Of a stretch of DNA of 44,203 nucleotides, positions 27,348 through 34,596 are shown in pieces. The notes below the pieces were generated by a model, which was not told the origin of the DNA, did not search any database, and saw only the letters and a list, made by a program, of their open reading frames with translations. Each line of letters starts with the position of its first letter. Position 1 is the stretch's first letter. This DNA is from Enterococcus lemanii (GTDB lineage: Bacteria; Bacillota; Bacilli; Lactobacillales; Enterococcaceae): assembly GCF_016909125.1 (NCBI RefSeq), contig NZ_JAFBFD010000026.1, positions 1-44,203 on the forward strand, written 5' to 3'. Both the position numbers and the translations under genes were made by a program.

Positions 27348-28682
27348 ATGACAAAAACAGTAATTATTGGATCAAACCATGCCGGAATTGCCGCAGCCAA
27401 TACACTATTAGATAAATTTGAAAACCAAGAAGTTGTAATTATTGAAAAAGCAGATAGTTTTAGCTACTTAAGTTGTGGAACAGCTTTATGGGTAGGACGC
27501 CAAATCGATTCATACGATGGTTTATTCTACACAAATCGGACAGACTTCGAAAACAAAGGGGCAAAAATCTTTACGGAAACAGCTGTAACTTCTGTTGACT
27601 ATGCGAATAAAGTCGTTCATTGTACAGCAAACGATGGCAAAGAATGGACAGAAAGCTATGATAAATTAGTTTTAGCAACAGGCTCTTTCCCAATTGAACC
27701 AAAAGTTCCAGGACACGATTTGAAAAACATTCAATTTATGAAAAAATTCCATGAAGGTCAACAAATCGATGCCTTGCTTGATCAAGAAGGAATCAACACG
27801 GTAGCGGTTATCGGTGCAGGATACATCGGCGTTGAAATGGCTGAAGCTGCAAAACGTCGCGGTAAAAACGTATTATTATTTGATGCGGCTGACCGCTCAT
27901 TACCAAACTACTACGATGCTTGGTTTACTGATGATATGGACAAAAACTTAGCAGACCATGGCATTGAATTACACTTAGGTGAATTAGTCGAAGAATACCG
28001 TGGAACGGATAAAGTTGAACAAGTTGTCACTGCAAAAGGTGCTTATGATGTTGACGTCGTCGTTAATGCCATTGGTTTTAGACCAAACAGTGAATTAGGC
28101 AATGGTCATTTAGAATTATTTGCTAACGGTGCTTACTTAGTTGATCGTCATCAAAGAACAAGTGACCCAGACGTTTACGCAGTGGGTGACTGTGCAACCG
28201 TTTATTCAAATGCGTTACAAGACACAGCTTATATCGCTTTAGCAAGTAATGCCGTTCGTACAGGGATTGTTGCAGGTGAAAACATTGGCGGATTAGATTT
28301 TGAGTCTCCAGGTGTCCAAGGTTCAAACGGTATTGCGATCTTTGGCTACAACATGGTATCAACTGGTTATTCTGCAACCGCGGCCCCACGTTTTGGCTTA
28401 GATGTGAAGTACGTGGACTTTGAAGATACACAAAAAATGGCCTTCATGAAAAACAACGATAAAGTAAAAGGTCGTATCGTTTATGATGCCAATACTCGTC
28501 GCATTGTTGGTGCGCAAATGGCTTCAACTTCTGCCGATATTGGTATGGCCATCCACATGTTCTCATTAGCAATTGCGAAACAAGTAACGATTGATGAGTT
28601 AGGGCTATTAGATTTATTCTTCTTGCCACACTACAACCAACCATACAACTACATTAATAAAGCTGCTTTAACAGCAGAATAA
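27348..28682 (+). CDS. nox: NADH oxidase, water-forming (NoxE type)
   Basis: FAD enzyme that reduces O2 to water with NADH and so regenerates NAD+ in air. 444 residues. The active-site cysteine is Cys43 in SYLSCGTALWVGRQ, and His11 is conserved in GSNHAGIAAANTL. The NAD-binding loop is VIGAGYIGVEMAEAAKRRG and the FAD site is DPDVYAVGDCATVYS; the C terminus has DLFFLPHYNQPYNYI. The segment around Cys43 is closest to lactococcal and streptococcal NoxE rather than to NADH peroxidase (which reads LSCGMQLY). GGAGG precedes the ATG at a good distance. It is monocistronic. Confidence 0.94.
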   Translation: MTKTVIIGSNHAGIAAANTLLDKFENQEVVIIEKADSFSYLSCGTALWVGRQIDSYDGLFYTNRTDFENKGAKIFTETAVTSVDYANKVVHCTANDGKEWTESYDKLVLATGSFPIEPKVPGHDLKNIQFMKKFHEGQQIDALLDQEGINTVAVIGAGYIGVEMAEAAKRRGKNVLLFDAADRSLPNYYDAWFTDDMDKNLADHGIELHLGELVEEYRGTDKVEQVVTAKGAYDVDVVVNAIGFRPNSELGNGHLELFANGAYLVDRHQRTSDPDVYAVGDCATVYSNALQDTAYIALASNAVRTGIVAGENIGGLDFESPGVQGSNGIAIFGYNMVSTGYSATAAPRFGLDVKYVDFEDTQKMAFMKNNDKVKGRIVYDANTRRIVGAQMASTSADIGMAIHMFSLAIAKQVTIDELGLLDLFFLPHYNQPYNYINKAALTAE

Positions 28683-28694
28683 AATAGAAATTTT

Positions 28695-28728
28695 GAAGAA
28701 GAAGGACAGTGGTTCTTCTTCTTTTTTT
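28695..28728 (+). terminator. Terminator of nox
   Basis: GAAGAAGAA and TTCTTCTTC pair around a nine-base loop, followed by T7. Confidence 0.85.
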
Positions 28729-28743
28729 AACTTTAATTCAATC

Positions 28744-28796
28744 TTGACACGTGAAAGAATTCGTCGTATGATGCAATTGAGAATCATTCTCAATTG
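28744..28796 (+). promoter_or_regulatory. Strong promoter with a Fur-type box
   Basis: TTGACA (28744-28749) and TATGAT (28767-28772) are 17 bases apart, a near-consensus vegetative promoter. Immediately after the -10, 28774-28796 is a perfect 23-base palindrome: arms CAATTGAGAAT and ATTCTCAATTG around a central C. Its core TGAGAAT-C-ATTCTCA matches the 7-1-7 Fur box TGATAAT-N-ATTATCA at 12 of 14 paired positions, and PerR or Zur boxes less well. A repressor bound there would block RNA polymerase, so the two downstream genes are probably switched on when iron is scarce. Confidence 0.75.
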
Positions 28797-28861
28797 AAAT
28801 AAGTAAGCATCCACAGTCTATCTGTTTTTAGTCAGAATAAAAATATTAAGGGAGGGGTCTA

Positions 28862-29623
28862 ATGGGGAAAAAGGAAATTGGGCATCATTTTTTAGCACGC
28901 TTAGGAAAAACAAAACTTCGGCCAGGTGGTACCATCGCAACGAATTGGTTACTTGAACAAGCCAACTTAACAGCGGAATCACAAGTCTTAGAAGTCGCTT
29001 GTAACATGGGAACAACGATGATTCATTTAGCCAAAACATATGGTTGCCAAGTGACAGGGCTTGATCAAAGTCAATTTGCCTTGGAACAAGCTCATAGAAA
29101 TATTGCGAAAGAAAAGCTAGAAGAAAAACTGACGGTCATTCAAGGAAATGCCTTAAAATTACCTTTTGAAGATGCAAGTTTTGATGTCGTGATTAATGAA
29201 GCGATGTTAACAATGCTTGTCGGCAAAGCAAAAGATAAAGCAGTCCAAGAGTATTTACGAGTGTTAAAACCAAACGGAGTACTATTAACACAAGATGTCT
29301 GTTTAATGAATACAGCAAAAAAGGAGCCCTTATCGCAAGCTTTAAAAGAGGCGATTCACGTCAATGTAGAACCATTAACCGTTGTTGGCTGGGAAAAGTT
29401 ATTTGCTGAAAAAGGCATGATTGTTACCCAAAAATACGGCAAAATGTCTTTAATGGATCCGATCGGTTTAATTCGTGATGAAGGATTATGGAAAGCGCTA
29501 AAAATCACTAGAAATGGTTTAAAGAAAGAAAATTATCAACAATTTAAAAAGATGTTTGTCTTTTTTAATCATAATAAAAATGAAATCGGCTATATTGCCA
29601 ATTTTAGTCGAAAGAAAGGTTGA
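28862..29623 (+). CDS. Class I SAM-dependent methyltransferase under Fur-type control
   Basis: 253 residues, no signal peptide. The Rossmann fold is seen in VLEVACNMGTTMIHLAKTYG (motif I; the usual GxGxG is replaced by CNMGT), VTGLDQSQFALEQA (motif II with the acidic ribose-binding residue), VIQGNALKLPFEDASFDVV and LRVLKPNGVLLTQDV. The substrate cannot be named; the layout resembles small-molecule methyltransferases of the UbiE/Methyltransf_11 type. GGGAGGGG precedes the ATG. The cupin gene follows after seven bases, so the two form an operon behind the Fur-type promoter, and an iron-related role is inferred. Confidence 0.88.
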   Translation: MGKKEIGHHFLARLGKTKLRPGGTIATNWLLEQANLTAESQVLEVACNMGTTMIHLAKTYGCQVTGLDQSQFALEQAHRNIAKEKLEEKLTVIQGNALKLPFEDASFDVVINEAMLTMLVGKAKDKAVQEYLRVLKPNGVLLTQDVCLMNTAKKEPLSQALKEAIHVNVEPLTVVGWEKLFAEKGMIVTQKYGKMSLMDPIGLIRDEGLWKALKITRNGLKKENYQQFKKMFVFFNHNKNEIGYIANFSRKKG

Positions 29624-29630
29624 GAAAAAA

Positions 29631-29912
29631 ATGGAACGTTATGAAGGAACAGGAAAGATTGGTCATATTTTTCAATCAGAAAATCAAGTAATCACAAATT
29701 TAGTCATGGAAAAAGGCAAAACAATTCCAACACATGATGCACCTTATACGGTTGTAGTAGTGCCAGTGAAAGGAAAAGTTGTTTTTTCAGGAGAAAATTT
29801 TAAAGAAGAAATTTATCCAGGAGCAATTGTCCGGATGCAACCCAATGAGCCACATAGTTTGTATGCATTAGAAGATAGTGAGTTAATGGTTATTAAGTCA
29901 ACATTAGCGTAA
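29631..29912 (+). CDS. Small cupin-domain protein
   Basis: 93 residues with a single cupin barrel. THDAPYTVVVVPVKGKVVFS and GAIVRMQPNEPHSLYALEDS are the two cupin motifs, but motif 1 has only one His and motif 2 one His, so metal binding may be partial. It may be a sensor or carrier rather than an enzyme. The frame is open upstream to 29556 but overlaps the methyltransferase; AAAGG sits about 10 bases before ATG 29631, which starts MERYEGTGKIGHIFQ. It is the second gene of the Fur-box operon and ends at the hairpin 29926-29958. Confidence 0.85.
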   Translation: MERYEGTGKIGHIFQSENQVITNLVMEKGKTIPTHDAPYTVVVVPVKGKVVFSGENFKEEIYPGAIVRMQPNEPHSLYALEDSELMVIKSTLA

Positions 29913-29925
29913 ATAAATGAAGTAA

Positions 29926-29958
29926 AGCGGGTTACCTAGAAAAGAGGGAACCCGTTTT
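29926..29958 (+). terminator. Terminator of the methyltransferase-cupin operon
   Basis: AGCGGGTT-ACCT pairs with AGGG-AACCCGTT around AGAAAAG, with a short T run after it. Confidence 0.75.
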
Positions 29959-29981
29959 GTTAAAAAAACAACAACAATAGC

Positions 29982-30139
29982 TTGACATGGCTAATAGTAT
30001 TTGTTATGATGGTTAAGTTGAGAAATGAAAGAAGGAGCACCCGCTTCTCGCCTAAGGGACTGTATTCCTGGGCAGAATAGGATTTCAGACTAGTTTAGGC
30101 TGGAGTACGCGCGGGTTCTGATAAAGAACTCGTTTTTTT
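29982..30139 (+). promoter_or_regulatory. infC-rpmI-rplT promoter and attenuator leader (L20-leader type)
   Basis: TTGACA (29982-29987) and TATGAT (30005-30010) are 17 bases apart, with TG before the -10. The leader then contains a terminator: CGGGTTCT pairs with AGAACTCG across 30112-30132 and T7 follows. Near the 5' end ACCCGC (30039-30044) can instead pair with GCGGGT (30111-30116), which would break the terminator stem. This is the expected design for the leader of the IF3-L35-L20 operon, where free L20 represses the operon in Firmicutes. I infer the regulator from the operon; the competing pairings are seen. Confidence 0.75.
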
Positions 30140-30187
30140 GTATTTTAAGCCCAATAACTTTCTTTCTCGCAAATAACTTGGAGGTGA

Positions 30188-30709
30188 ATGACCATAGCAA
30201 AAGATATGATGGTAAACGACGGCATTCGTGCGCGTGAGTTACGTTTGATTGATCAAAATGGTGACCAACTTGGAGTAAAGACAAAAGCAGAAGCACTTGA
30301 ATTAGCCGAAAAAGCCAATTTAGATGTCGTACTTGTTGCCCCTAACGCCAATCCACCAGTTGCAAGAATTATGGACTACGGAAAACATCGCTTTGAATTA
30401 CAGAAAAAAGAACGCGATGCTCGTAAAAAACAAAAAGTGATTAACGTAAAAGAAGTTCGCTTAAGTCCAACAATTGATTTGAATGATTTCAATACGAAAC
30501 TACGTAATGCACGTAAATTCCTTGAAAAAGGCGATAAAGTGAAAGCTTCTATCCGTTTTAAAGGACGCGCCATTACCCATAAAGAAATTGGTCAGAAAGT
30601 CTTGGATCGCTTAGCAGAAGAAACTGCCGATATTGCGACAGTGGAACAAAAAGCGAAAATGGACGGCCGTAGCATGTTCTTAGTGCTTGCGCCAAAAAAC
30701 GACAAGTAA
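30188..30709 (+). CDS. infC: Translation initiation factor IF-3
   Basis: 173 residues if counted from ATG 30188, 171 from ATA 30194. [53 protein letters not shown] and [12 protein letters not shown] are conserved. IF3 binds the 30S subunit and proofreads start codons. Its own gene often has a rare start (ATT in E. coli and Bacillus) as a feedback device. Here GGAGG (30180-30184) is only three bases from ATG 30188 but nine from ATA 30194, and the ATA aligns with the ATT of relatives (M-x-KDM). I give the ATG as the outer bound and regard the ATA as likely. First gene of infC-rpmI-rplT. Confidence 0.95.
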   Translation: MTIAKDMMVNDGIRARELRLIDQNGDQLGVKTKAEALELAEKANLDVVLVAPNANPPVARIMDYGKHRFELQKKERDARKKQKVINVKEVRLSPTIDLNDFNTKLRNARKFLEKGDKVKASIRFKGRAITHKEIGQKVLDRLAEETADIATVEQKAKMDGRSMFLVLAPKNDK

Positions 30710-30777
30710 ATAGCGGCTCACTAAAAACGTTTAGTGAATAAGTCAGATAACGAAAGATTTTGAGGAGGAAATTAGTT

Positions 30778-30978
30778 ATGCCAAAACAAAAAACACACCG
30801 CGGATTAGCAAAACGCGTAAAACGTACTGGTTCAGGCGGATTAAAGAGATTCCGTGCGTTCACAAGCCACCGTTTCCACGGTAAAACAAAGAAACAACGT
30901 CGTCAATTACGTAAAGCAAGCATGGTATCTAAGGGCGATTTCAAACGTATTCGTCAACAATTAGCTCGCATGAAATAA
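30778..30978 (+). CDS. rpmI: 50S ribosomal protein L35
   Basis: 66 residues, highly basic; starts [20 protein letters not shown]. Part of the large subunit. GAGGAGG precedes ATG 30778; an in-frame ATG at 30760 has no ribosome-binding site and would add six non-family residues. It sits between infC and rplT as usual. Confidence 0.97.
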   Translation: MPKQKTHRGLAKRVKRTGSGGLKRFRAFTSHRFHGKTKKQRRQLRKASMVSKGDFKRIRQQLARMK

Positions 30979-31049
30979 TTGCTTTGACCAAGCTTACTAC
31001 AACAAAAAAATTCAAGAGAAGATTCATTTATATTTAGGAGGAATTAAAC

Positions 31050-31409
31050 ATGGCACGTGTTAAAGGTGGAACAGTAACTCGTAAACGTCGTAAAAAAGTG
31101 CTTAAATTAGCAAAAGGATATTACGGTTCAAAACATACTTTATTTAAAACAGCAAAAGAACAAGTAATGAATTCATACTACTACGCATACCGCGATCGTC
31201 GTCAGAAAAAACGCGACTTCCGCAAATTATGGATTGCACGTATCAACGCTGCAGCGCGTATGAATGGCTTAAGCTACTCAAAATTAATGCACGGTTTGAA
31301 ATTAGCAGAAATCGATATCAACCGCAAAATGTTAGCTGACTTAGCAGTAAACGATGCTGCTGCATTTACAGCATTAGCTGACCAAGCAAAAACTGCCCTT
31401 GCAAAATAA
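31050..31409 (+). CDS. rplT: 50S ribosomal protein L20
   Basis: 119 residues; starts [20 protein letters not shown] and has [19 protein letters not shown] and [20 protein letters not shown]. Early assembly protein of the large subunit that binds 23S rRNA and, in Firmicutes, its own operon leader. AGGAGG precedes the ATG. Last gene of the operon; a strong terminator follows. Confidence 0.97.
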   Translation: MARVKGGTVTRKRRKKVLKLAKGYYGSKHTLFKTAKEQVMNSYYYAYRDRRQKKRDFRKLWIARINAAARMNGLSYSKLMHGLKLAEIDINRKMLADLAVNDAAAFTALADQAKTALAK

Positions 31410-31438
31410 GCTTATAAACATTGATTGATCAATGTCGA

Positions 31439-31469
31439 CCTCACTATAATAGTATAGTGAGGTTTTTTT
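31439..31469 (+). terminator. Terminator of the infC-rpmI-rplT operon
   Basis: CCTCACTATA and TATAGTGAGG are perfect complements around ATAG, followed by T7. Confidence 0.93.
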
Positions 31470-31503
31470 AGGTTATAAGTCCTTCTTGCAGCCAAAAATA
31501 CGG

Positions 31504-31553
31504 TATACTCATTTCATCGCACTAAGCTAACCTCAATTGAGAGGCGGTGTTAG
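31504..31553 (+). promoter_or_regulatory. -10 box and hairpin covering a ribosome-binding site
   Basis: TATACT (31504-31509) is a good -10, with no clear -35. Just downstream, CTAAC (31527-31531) pairs with GTTAG (31549-31553), and CTC with GAG inside it around AATT. The ribosome-binding sequence GAGAGGCGG lies inside this structure. Hidden ribosome-binding sites of this sort are typical of toxin mRNAs. Confidence 0.4.
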
Positions 31554-31644
31554 TGTATGTGCAAAAACGATTTCGTTGTTTATCGTCACCACTGTGATTT
31601 CCGCAAGAATCGCGGCTACAGTATATTATTTCAGGCGTTATTGA
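31537..31644 (+). CDS. Candidate small hydrophobic peptide (type I / holin-like toxin-like)
   Basis: A 35-codon frame, TTG to TGA: it begins RGGVSVCAKTISLF and continues IVTTVISARIAATVYYFRRY. One hydrophobic helix is followed by a short basic end (FRRY), the usual shape of type I toxins. The start RGG-x-SV resembles the RRGLLSV leader of the putative holin-like toxins found in enterococci. Doubt remains: the TTG has no ribosome-binding site upstream, and GAGAGGCGG points instead to ATG 31557 in another frame (MCKNDFVVYRHHCDF, 31 residues), which does not look like a membrane peptide. It may be a real gene with an unusual start, or decayed. No antisense RNA promoter was identified. Confidence 0.35.
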   Translation: MRGGVSVCAKTISLFIVTTVISARIAATVYYFRRY

Positions 31645-31712
31645 AGGTATAGAAAATATAGAGTTAGCCATTTCAAACAAATATACGATTGCGAATTTGG
31701 AGGGAAAGTTAA

Positions 31713-31875
31713 GTGATTAAAAAAGAAGATGCATTAAAAATTGCCGAAAAATATGGAAGAGATTATGGAACTTTCCAAGAAAATGCTTCTCGGAAAGAAT
31801 TTCGAACAGTTTTAAAAATATATTGCCGAAGAAGCTAACCGTAAGCAACGAAAAATAGTGGGATTGGATAAGTAG
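31713..31875 (+). pseudogene. Frameshifted small gene of unknown function
   Basis: GTG 31713 follows TTGGAGGG at a good distance. The frame reads MIKKEDALKIAEKYGRDYG and continues TFQENASRKEFRTVLKI, then runs into a stop at 31836. From 31822 the next frame reads IAEEANRKQRKIVGLDK and stops at 31873-31875. Removing one T at about 31821-31824 would give an unbroken, charged, helical protein of about 53 residues. I do not know the family. The second piece keeps protein-like composition, so the shift is recent or a read error. Confidence 0.55.
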
Positions 31876-32049
31876 TTACAGATAAAATAATAACGAAAAG
31901 CTGGTTCACGCTAGCACATTTTATATTCTAGCTAACTATAAAGGGATTTTTTACATTTTCAAACAAGACAATCTACTACAATTTTTTCATTGTACGAATT
32001 CAAAAAAAGTAACGATTCGATTTTTTAAAACAATCGTTATTTAATTCTG
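31876..32049. other. Intergenic stretch with two small hairpins
   Basis: No gene seen. GCTAG/CTAGC (around 31910-31936) and AACGATT/AATCGTT (around 32012-32040) are inverted repeats. Either could end transcripts from the small genes to the left; neither has a long T run. Confidence 0.4.
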
Positions 32050-32095
32050 ATGAAAAAGACACCGATAAATGTGAAAATATCGGTGGTGTCTTGCG
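32050..32095 (-). terminator. Terminator of the RimJ/RimL-type acetyltransferase gene
   Basis: On the minus strand AAGACACC-ACCGATA pairs with TATCGGTGTCTT with a small bulge, followed by T5. Confidence 0.7.
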
Positions 32096-32104
32096 GAAAT
32101 ACCG

Positions 32105-32641
32105 TTATTTCAATAAATAATATTCGTTCATGTCACAAAAAGCATCGTGTAAATAAATATCTTGTTTACGAGTACCTAAAAGAGTGAAGCCGCAACTTTT
32201 AGCAACCGCATTGCTAGCAATATTTTCAGTATCAGCCATAATGGTTAGTTTATTTAAGCCAAGCGTTTCAAAGGCGTATTGACAAAGTCTTTTCACTGCT
32301 TTTGAAGTGATGTGTTGTTTAGTATAAGCAGAGTGGATCCAGTAACCGATTTCGGCTTTTTGATTTTTCAAGTCAATCGTGTGTAAATCAATTGAACCAA
32401 TAATTTTATCGTCCATCGCAATAAAAAAGAGTTTGTCGGTACCTTTGGCAGCACCATGAAGTTTCGTTTGGATAAATTTTCTTTGCACTTCGACCTCTCG
32501 GGCACTATCTAAAAAACTTAAAAATGGACGCAAGTGTTCTCGATCAGAATCAACTAATTGAAAAAGTTCTTCGGCCATTTGGATTTCTGGAACAATTAAA
32601 TTTAATTGCTCTGTAATTGCTAGGTGAATGTATTTACTCAT
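32105..32641 (-). CDS. GNAT acetyltransferase, RimJ/RimL type
   Basis: 178 residues. MSKYIHLAITEQLNLIVPEI is followed by LRPFLSFLDSAREVEVQRKF, IIGSIDLHTID, AEIGYWIHSAYTKQHITSKAV (with the acetyl-CoA binding loop), LGLNKLTIMADTENIASNAV and AKSCGFTLLG. This matches proteins of the RimJ/RimL/YdaF group that acetylate protein N termini or small molecules; the substrate here is not known. The frame opens nine codons earlier, but AGGGGGAA is placed for ATG 32641. It is a single-gene unit. Confidence 0.88.
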   Translation of the reverse strand: MSKYIHLAITEQLNLIVPEIQMAEELFQLVDSDREHLRPFLSFLDSAREVEVQRKFIQTKLHGAAKGTDKLFFIAMDDKIIGSIDLHTIDLKNQKAEIGYWIHSAYTKQHITSKAVKRLCQYAFETLGLNKLTIMADTENIASNAVAKSCGFTLLGTRKQDIYLHDAFCDMNEYYLLK

Positions 32642-32725
32642 TAAGTGTTCCCCCTTTTTTATAGTCATTATTTTTAGTTCTATTATATGATATGGTAAAA
32701 TATAGCAAAATCAAAAGAGGTGAAC

Positions 32726-32902
32726 GTGGTGTATTTTCTTTTAATTTTTTCCTTTTTATTAGGCATAAGTTTTTGTTACGGCTCATTGAAGTTAAAAAAA
32801 GCAGCCCCACTCAATGCACTTTTCTTAGCTCTATTAGGCGGTGCAACAACGCTTGTTAGCGGGTGGGCGCTTTTTTATTTAGTCGTTTTTTATTTTAGTT
32901 AA
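32726..32902 (+). CDS. Small two-helix membrane protein of unknown function
   Basis: About 58 residues. Hydrophobic segments VYFLLIFSFLLGISFCYG and NALFLALLGGATTLVSGWAL with FYLVVFYF give two to three membrane helices, joined by the basic LKLKKAAP. AGAGG lies a few bases before adjacent GTG codons at 32726 and 32729; GTG 32720 overlaps the ribosome-binding site and is unlikely. No ATG is available. The family is not recognised. It is divergent from the RimL-type gene and converges on the next acetyltransferase gene. Confidence 0.55.
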   Translation: MVYFLLIFSFLLGISFCYGSLKLKKAAPLNALFLALLGGATTLVSGWALFYLVVFYFS

Positions 32903-32909
32903 GCCCTTT

Positions 32910-33344
32910 TTAGAGTGGTTTTGTAAAACAAATAATGCGATTCGCTTCAATAAAACCTGCTGCTAGATGAAATCGCAGGCTATCTTCATTATCAAGTTCG
33001 CAATCACTGGCAAATTCGCGACAATTTTTTTCTTTTGCCCAATTTTGGCAAGCTTGCAGTAAGTGGGTCGCTACCTGTTTTTTTCGATGATTTTCTTGTA
33101 CGTAAATCCCCTCTAGGTAACCGACCGGTGAAGTAGTCGTTCCTTCTACATAATCATGACGTAACTGGCACTGCGCGAAACCAATCGGCGTGCTGTCTTG
33201 AAAAGCCAAGAAGTAGGCGGTTTCTGGTTGTGCCAAAAAGTCTTGTGTTTCTTTGATTAAGTCTAGTAGTGTGTGATGTGGCCATAATTCTTGTGCGAGT
33301 TGGGCAAGGATAGTAGCATCTTTTAGATTTGCTTGTTTAATCAT
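32910..33344 (-). CDS. GNAT acetyltransferase closely resembling aminoglycoside 6'-N-acetyltransferases
   Basis: 144 residues. QCQLRHDYVEGTTTSPVGYL, then EGIYVQENHRKKQVATHLLQ and WAKEKNCREFASDCELDNED match, residue for residue in many places, the AAC(6') enzymes of the Ic/Ig/Iy kind (LRYDYVNG..SSPV..LEGIY, WAK..GC.E.ASD, D..LH...GF). Those enzymes acetylate the 6'-amino group of tobramycin, amikacin and others. Whether this protein confers resistance cannot be told. The ATG at 33344 overlaps the thioesterase stop by eight bases; codons upstream of it belong to that gene. Last gene of a three-gene leftward operon. Confidence 0.85.
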   Translation of the reverse strand: MIKQANLKDATILAQLAQELWPHHTLLDLIKETQDFLAQPETAYFLAFQDSTPIGFAQCQLRHDYVEGTTTSPVGYLEGIYVQENHRKKQVATHLLQACQNWAKEKNCREFASDCELDNEDSLRFHLAAGFIEANRIICFTKPL

Positions 33345-33783
33345 CACTAGCCTCATTTTGAGCTTCAAACGTTTCGAGAAATTTTTGGTGGACTTCAGGG
33401 TGGCTACGACGTAATTGCAATAATCGATTTGAATCTTTGGCTAAAAAACAATGCTTACTAGTGCCCGTTGTTAAGAGATTACCCGTTTTTTGATGGCTAA
33501 TTTGATATGAAAAATCAAGCCTAGTCCCAGTGTATTGCTCAATTTTGACAGAAATTTTAACCGCATCTTCGTAACGAATCATTTCCTTATACTCGCAACT
33601 TACCGCTAAAACGGGAATAATAATTCCGGCTTCTTCAATTTTATAATAAGGTAAATCCAAAAACGCTAGCCAATCAACGCGTGCTTCCTCAAACCAACGA
33701 ATGTAATTGGAATGGTGGATAATCCCCATTTGGTCCGTTTCATAATAATGCGGTTGGCGTAAATAACCAGAATAAGTCATCAT
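33337..33783 (-). CDS. Acyl-CoA thioesterase, 4HBT/YbgC-FadM family
   Basis: 148 residues, hot-dog fold. The signature is YETDQMGIIHHSNYIRWFEE with its catalytic Asp and neighbouring His/Asn, then AVSCEYKEMIRYEDAV and FSYQISHQKTGNLLTTGTSK. The family hydrolyses acyl-CoA thioesters of varying length. ATG ATG at 33783/33780 follow an AGGAG ribosome-binding site. It begins nine bases after the alpha/beta hydrolase gene ends and overlaps the AAC(6')-like gene. Confidence 0.9.
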   Translation of the reverse strand: MMTYSGYLRQPHYYETDQMGIIHHSNYIRWFEEARVDWLAFLDLPYYKIEEAGIIIPVLAVSCEYKEMIRYEDAVKISVKIEQYTGTRLDFSYQISHQKTGNLLTTGTSKHCFLAKDSNRLLQLRRSHPEVHQKFLETFEAQNEASDD

Positions 33784-33792
33784 TTCACTCCT

Positions 33793-34533
33793 TTATTTTA
33801 AATAATTTTCAAAAAAATCGGTAACCAGTGTCATCGTATCGCCTTTTACTAAGTGTTTTTCTTCAGACGAAACAAAATGAATATTGGGTGGCGCAGTGGT
33901 ACTCGTGACAAATTGTTTGACATCTTCGTAAGGTATCTTCTCGTCTTGTGTCCCGTGCCAAAAAAGTAATGGCCGATTGTGTAATTTTTCTGGTTGAGAA
34001 GATAAATCATACGCATCAATCCAACTGACTAACGTTTCGTAGTCTTCTGGTAAGAAAAATCCAGCAGCGCGCGCGTGAAATTGAATCCGTTCGCGGTATT
34101 GAATCAGTGCAGGTGAGCCCATAATGCAAGCAGCCGCTGTTATTTCAGGGTGTTTCGTCAGCAGGGCACAAGTTGTCATGCCACCCATTGAAACCCCACC
34201 TACGCCAATTTTACCATTCGTTACCCCTAAATTTTCAAAAAAATCAACAATAAAGGCAAACTCAAATAAATTACTTTGAATACTATTCCAAAAAGTTAGC
34301 GAAGGAATCGGCGAAAGCTCTGTTTTACGCTCACCGTGATTGGCAGCATCGGGCAAAATCACGCGAAATCCTTTATGCGCCAATTTTCGACCTTGCGTTA
34401 AGACGAGTTCCTTGGCTGTTTGCCATCCGTGATAATAAATCACTAAGGGCATTGGTTCATAAATTTTGGTATCATCAACGACTTCTAAAACGGGAATATT
34501 GCCGATTTTTCTTTTTCGTATCGCTAGTTTCAT
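33793..34533 (-). CDS. Alpha/beta hydrolase, YitV-like (prolyl oligopeptidase-type fold)
   Basis: 246 residues, cytoplasmic. The nucleophile Ser sits in GVGGVSMGGMT; the acid is in FWHGTQDEKIPYE and the His in SSEEKHLVKGD. VIYYHGWQTAKELVLTQGRK and VILPDAANHGER complete the family pattern seen in B. subtilis YitV and related esterases. The substrate is unknown. AAGGAGA precedes the ATG. It leads a three-gene leftward operon. Confidence 0.88.
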   Translation of the reverse strand: MKLAIRKRKIGNIPVLEVVDDTKIYEPMPLVIYYHGWQTAKELVLTQGRKLAHKGFRVILPDAANHGERKTELSPIPSLTFWNSIQSNLFEFAFIVDFFENLGVTNGKIGVGGVSMGGMTTCALLTKHPEITAAACIMGSPALIQYRERIQFHARAAGFFLPEDYETLVSWIDAYDLSSQPEKLHNRPLLFWHGTQDEKIPYEDVKQFVTSTTAPPNIHFVSSEEKHLVKGDTMTLVTDFFENYLK

Positions 34534-34553
34534 CTCGTCATCTCCTTAGGAAT

Positions 34554-34583
34554 AGTATAACGAAAAAGGCGATTTTCTGTCAC
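34554..34583 (-). promoter_or_regulatory. Promoter of the hydrolase-thioesterase-acetyltransferase operon
   Basis: On the minus strand GTGACA (34578-34583) and TATACT (34554-34559) are 18 bases apart. No terminator is seen between this and the response regulator gene, so read-through from the two-component system is also possible. Confidence 0.6.
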
Positions 34584-34596
34584 TTTTTTGGCTCTT

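Noticed and set aside
28774-28796. PerR box or Zur box instead of Fur
   Set aside because: The core TGAGAAT/ATTCTCA agrees with the Fur pattern at more positions than with TTATAAT (PerR); Zur sites have a different arm sequence. Not fully excluded.
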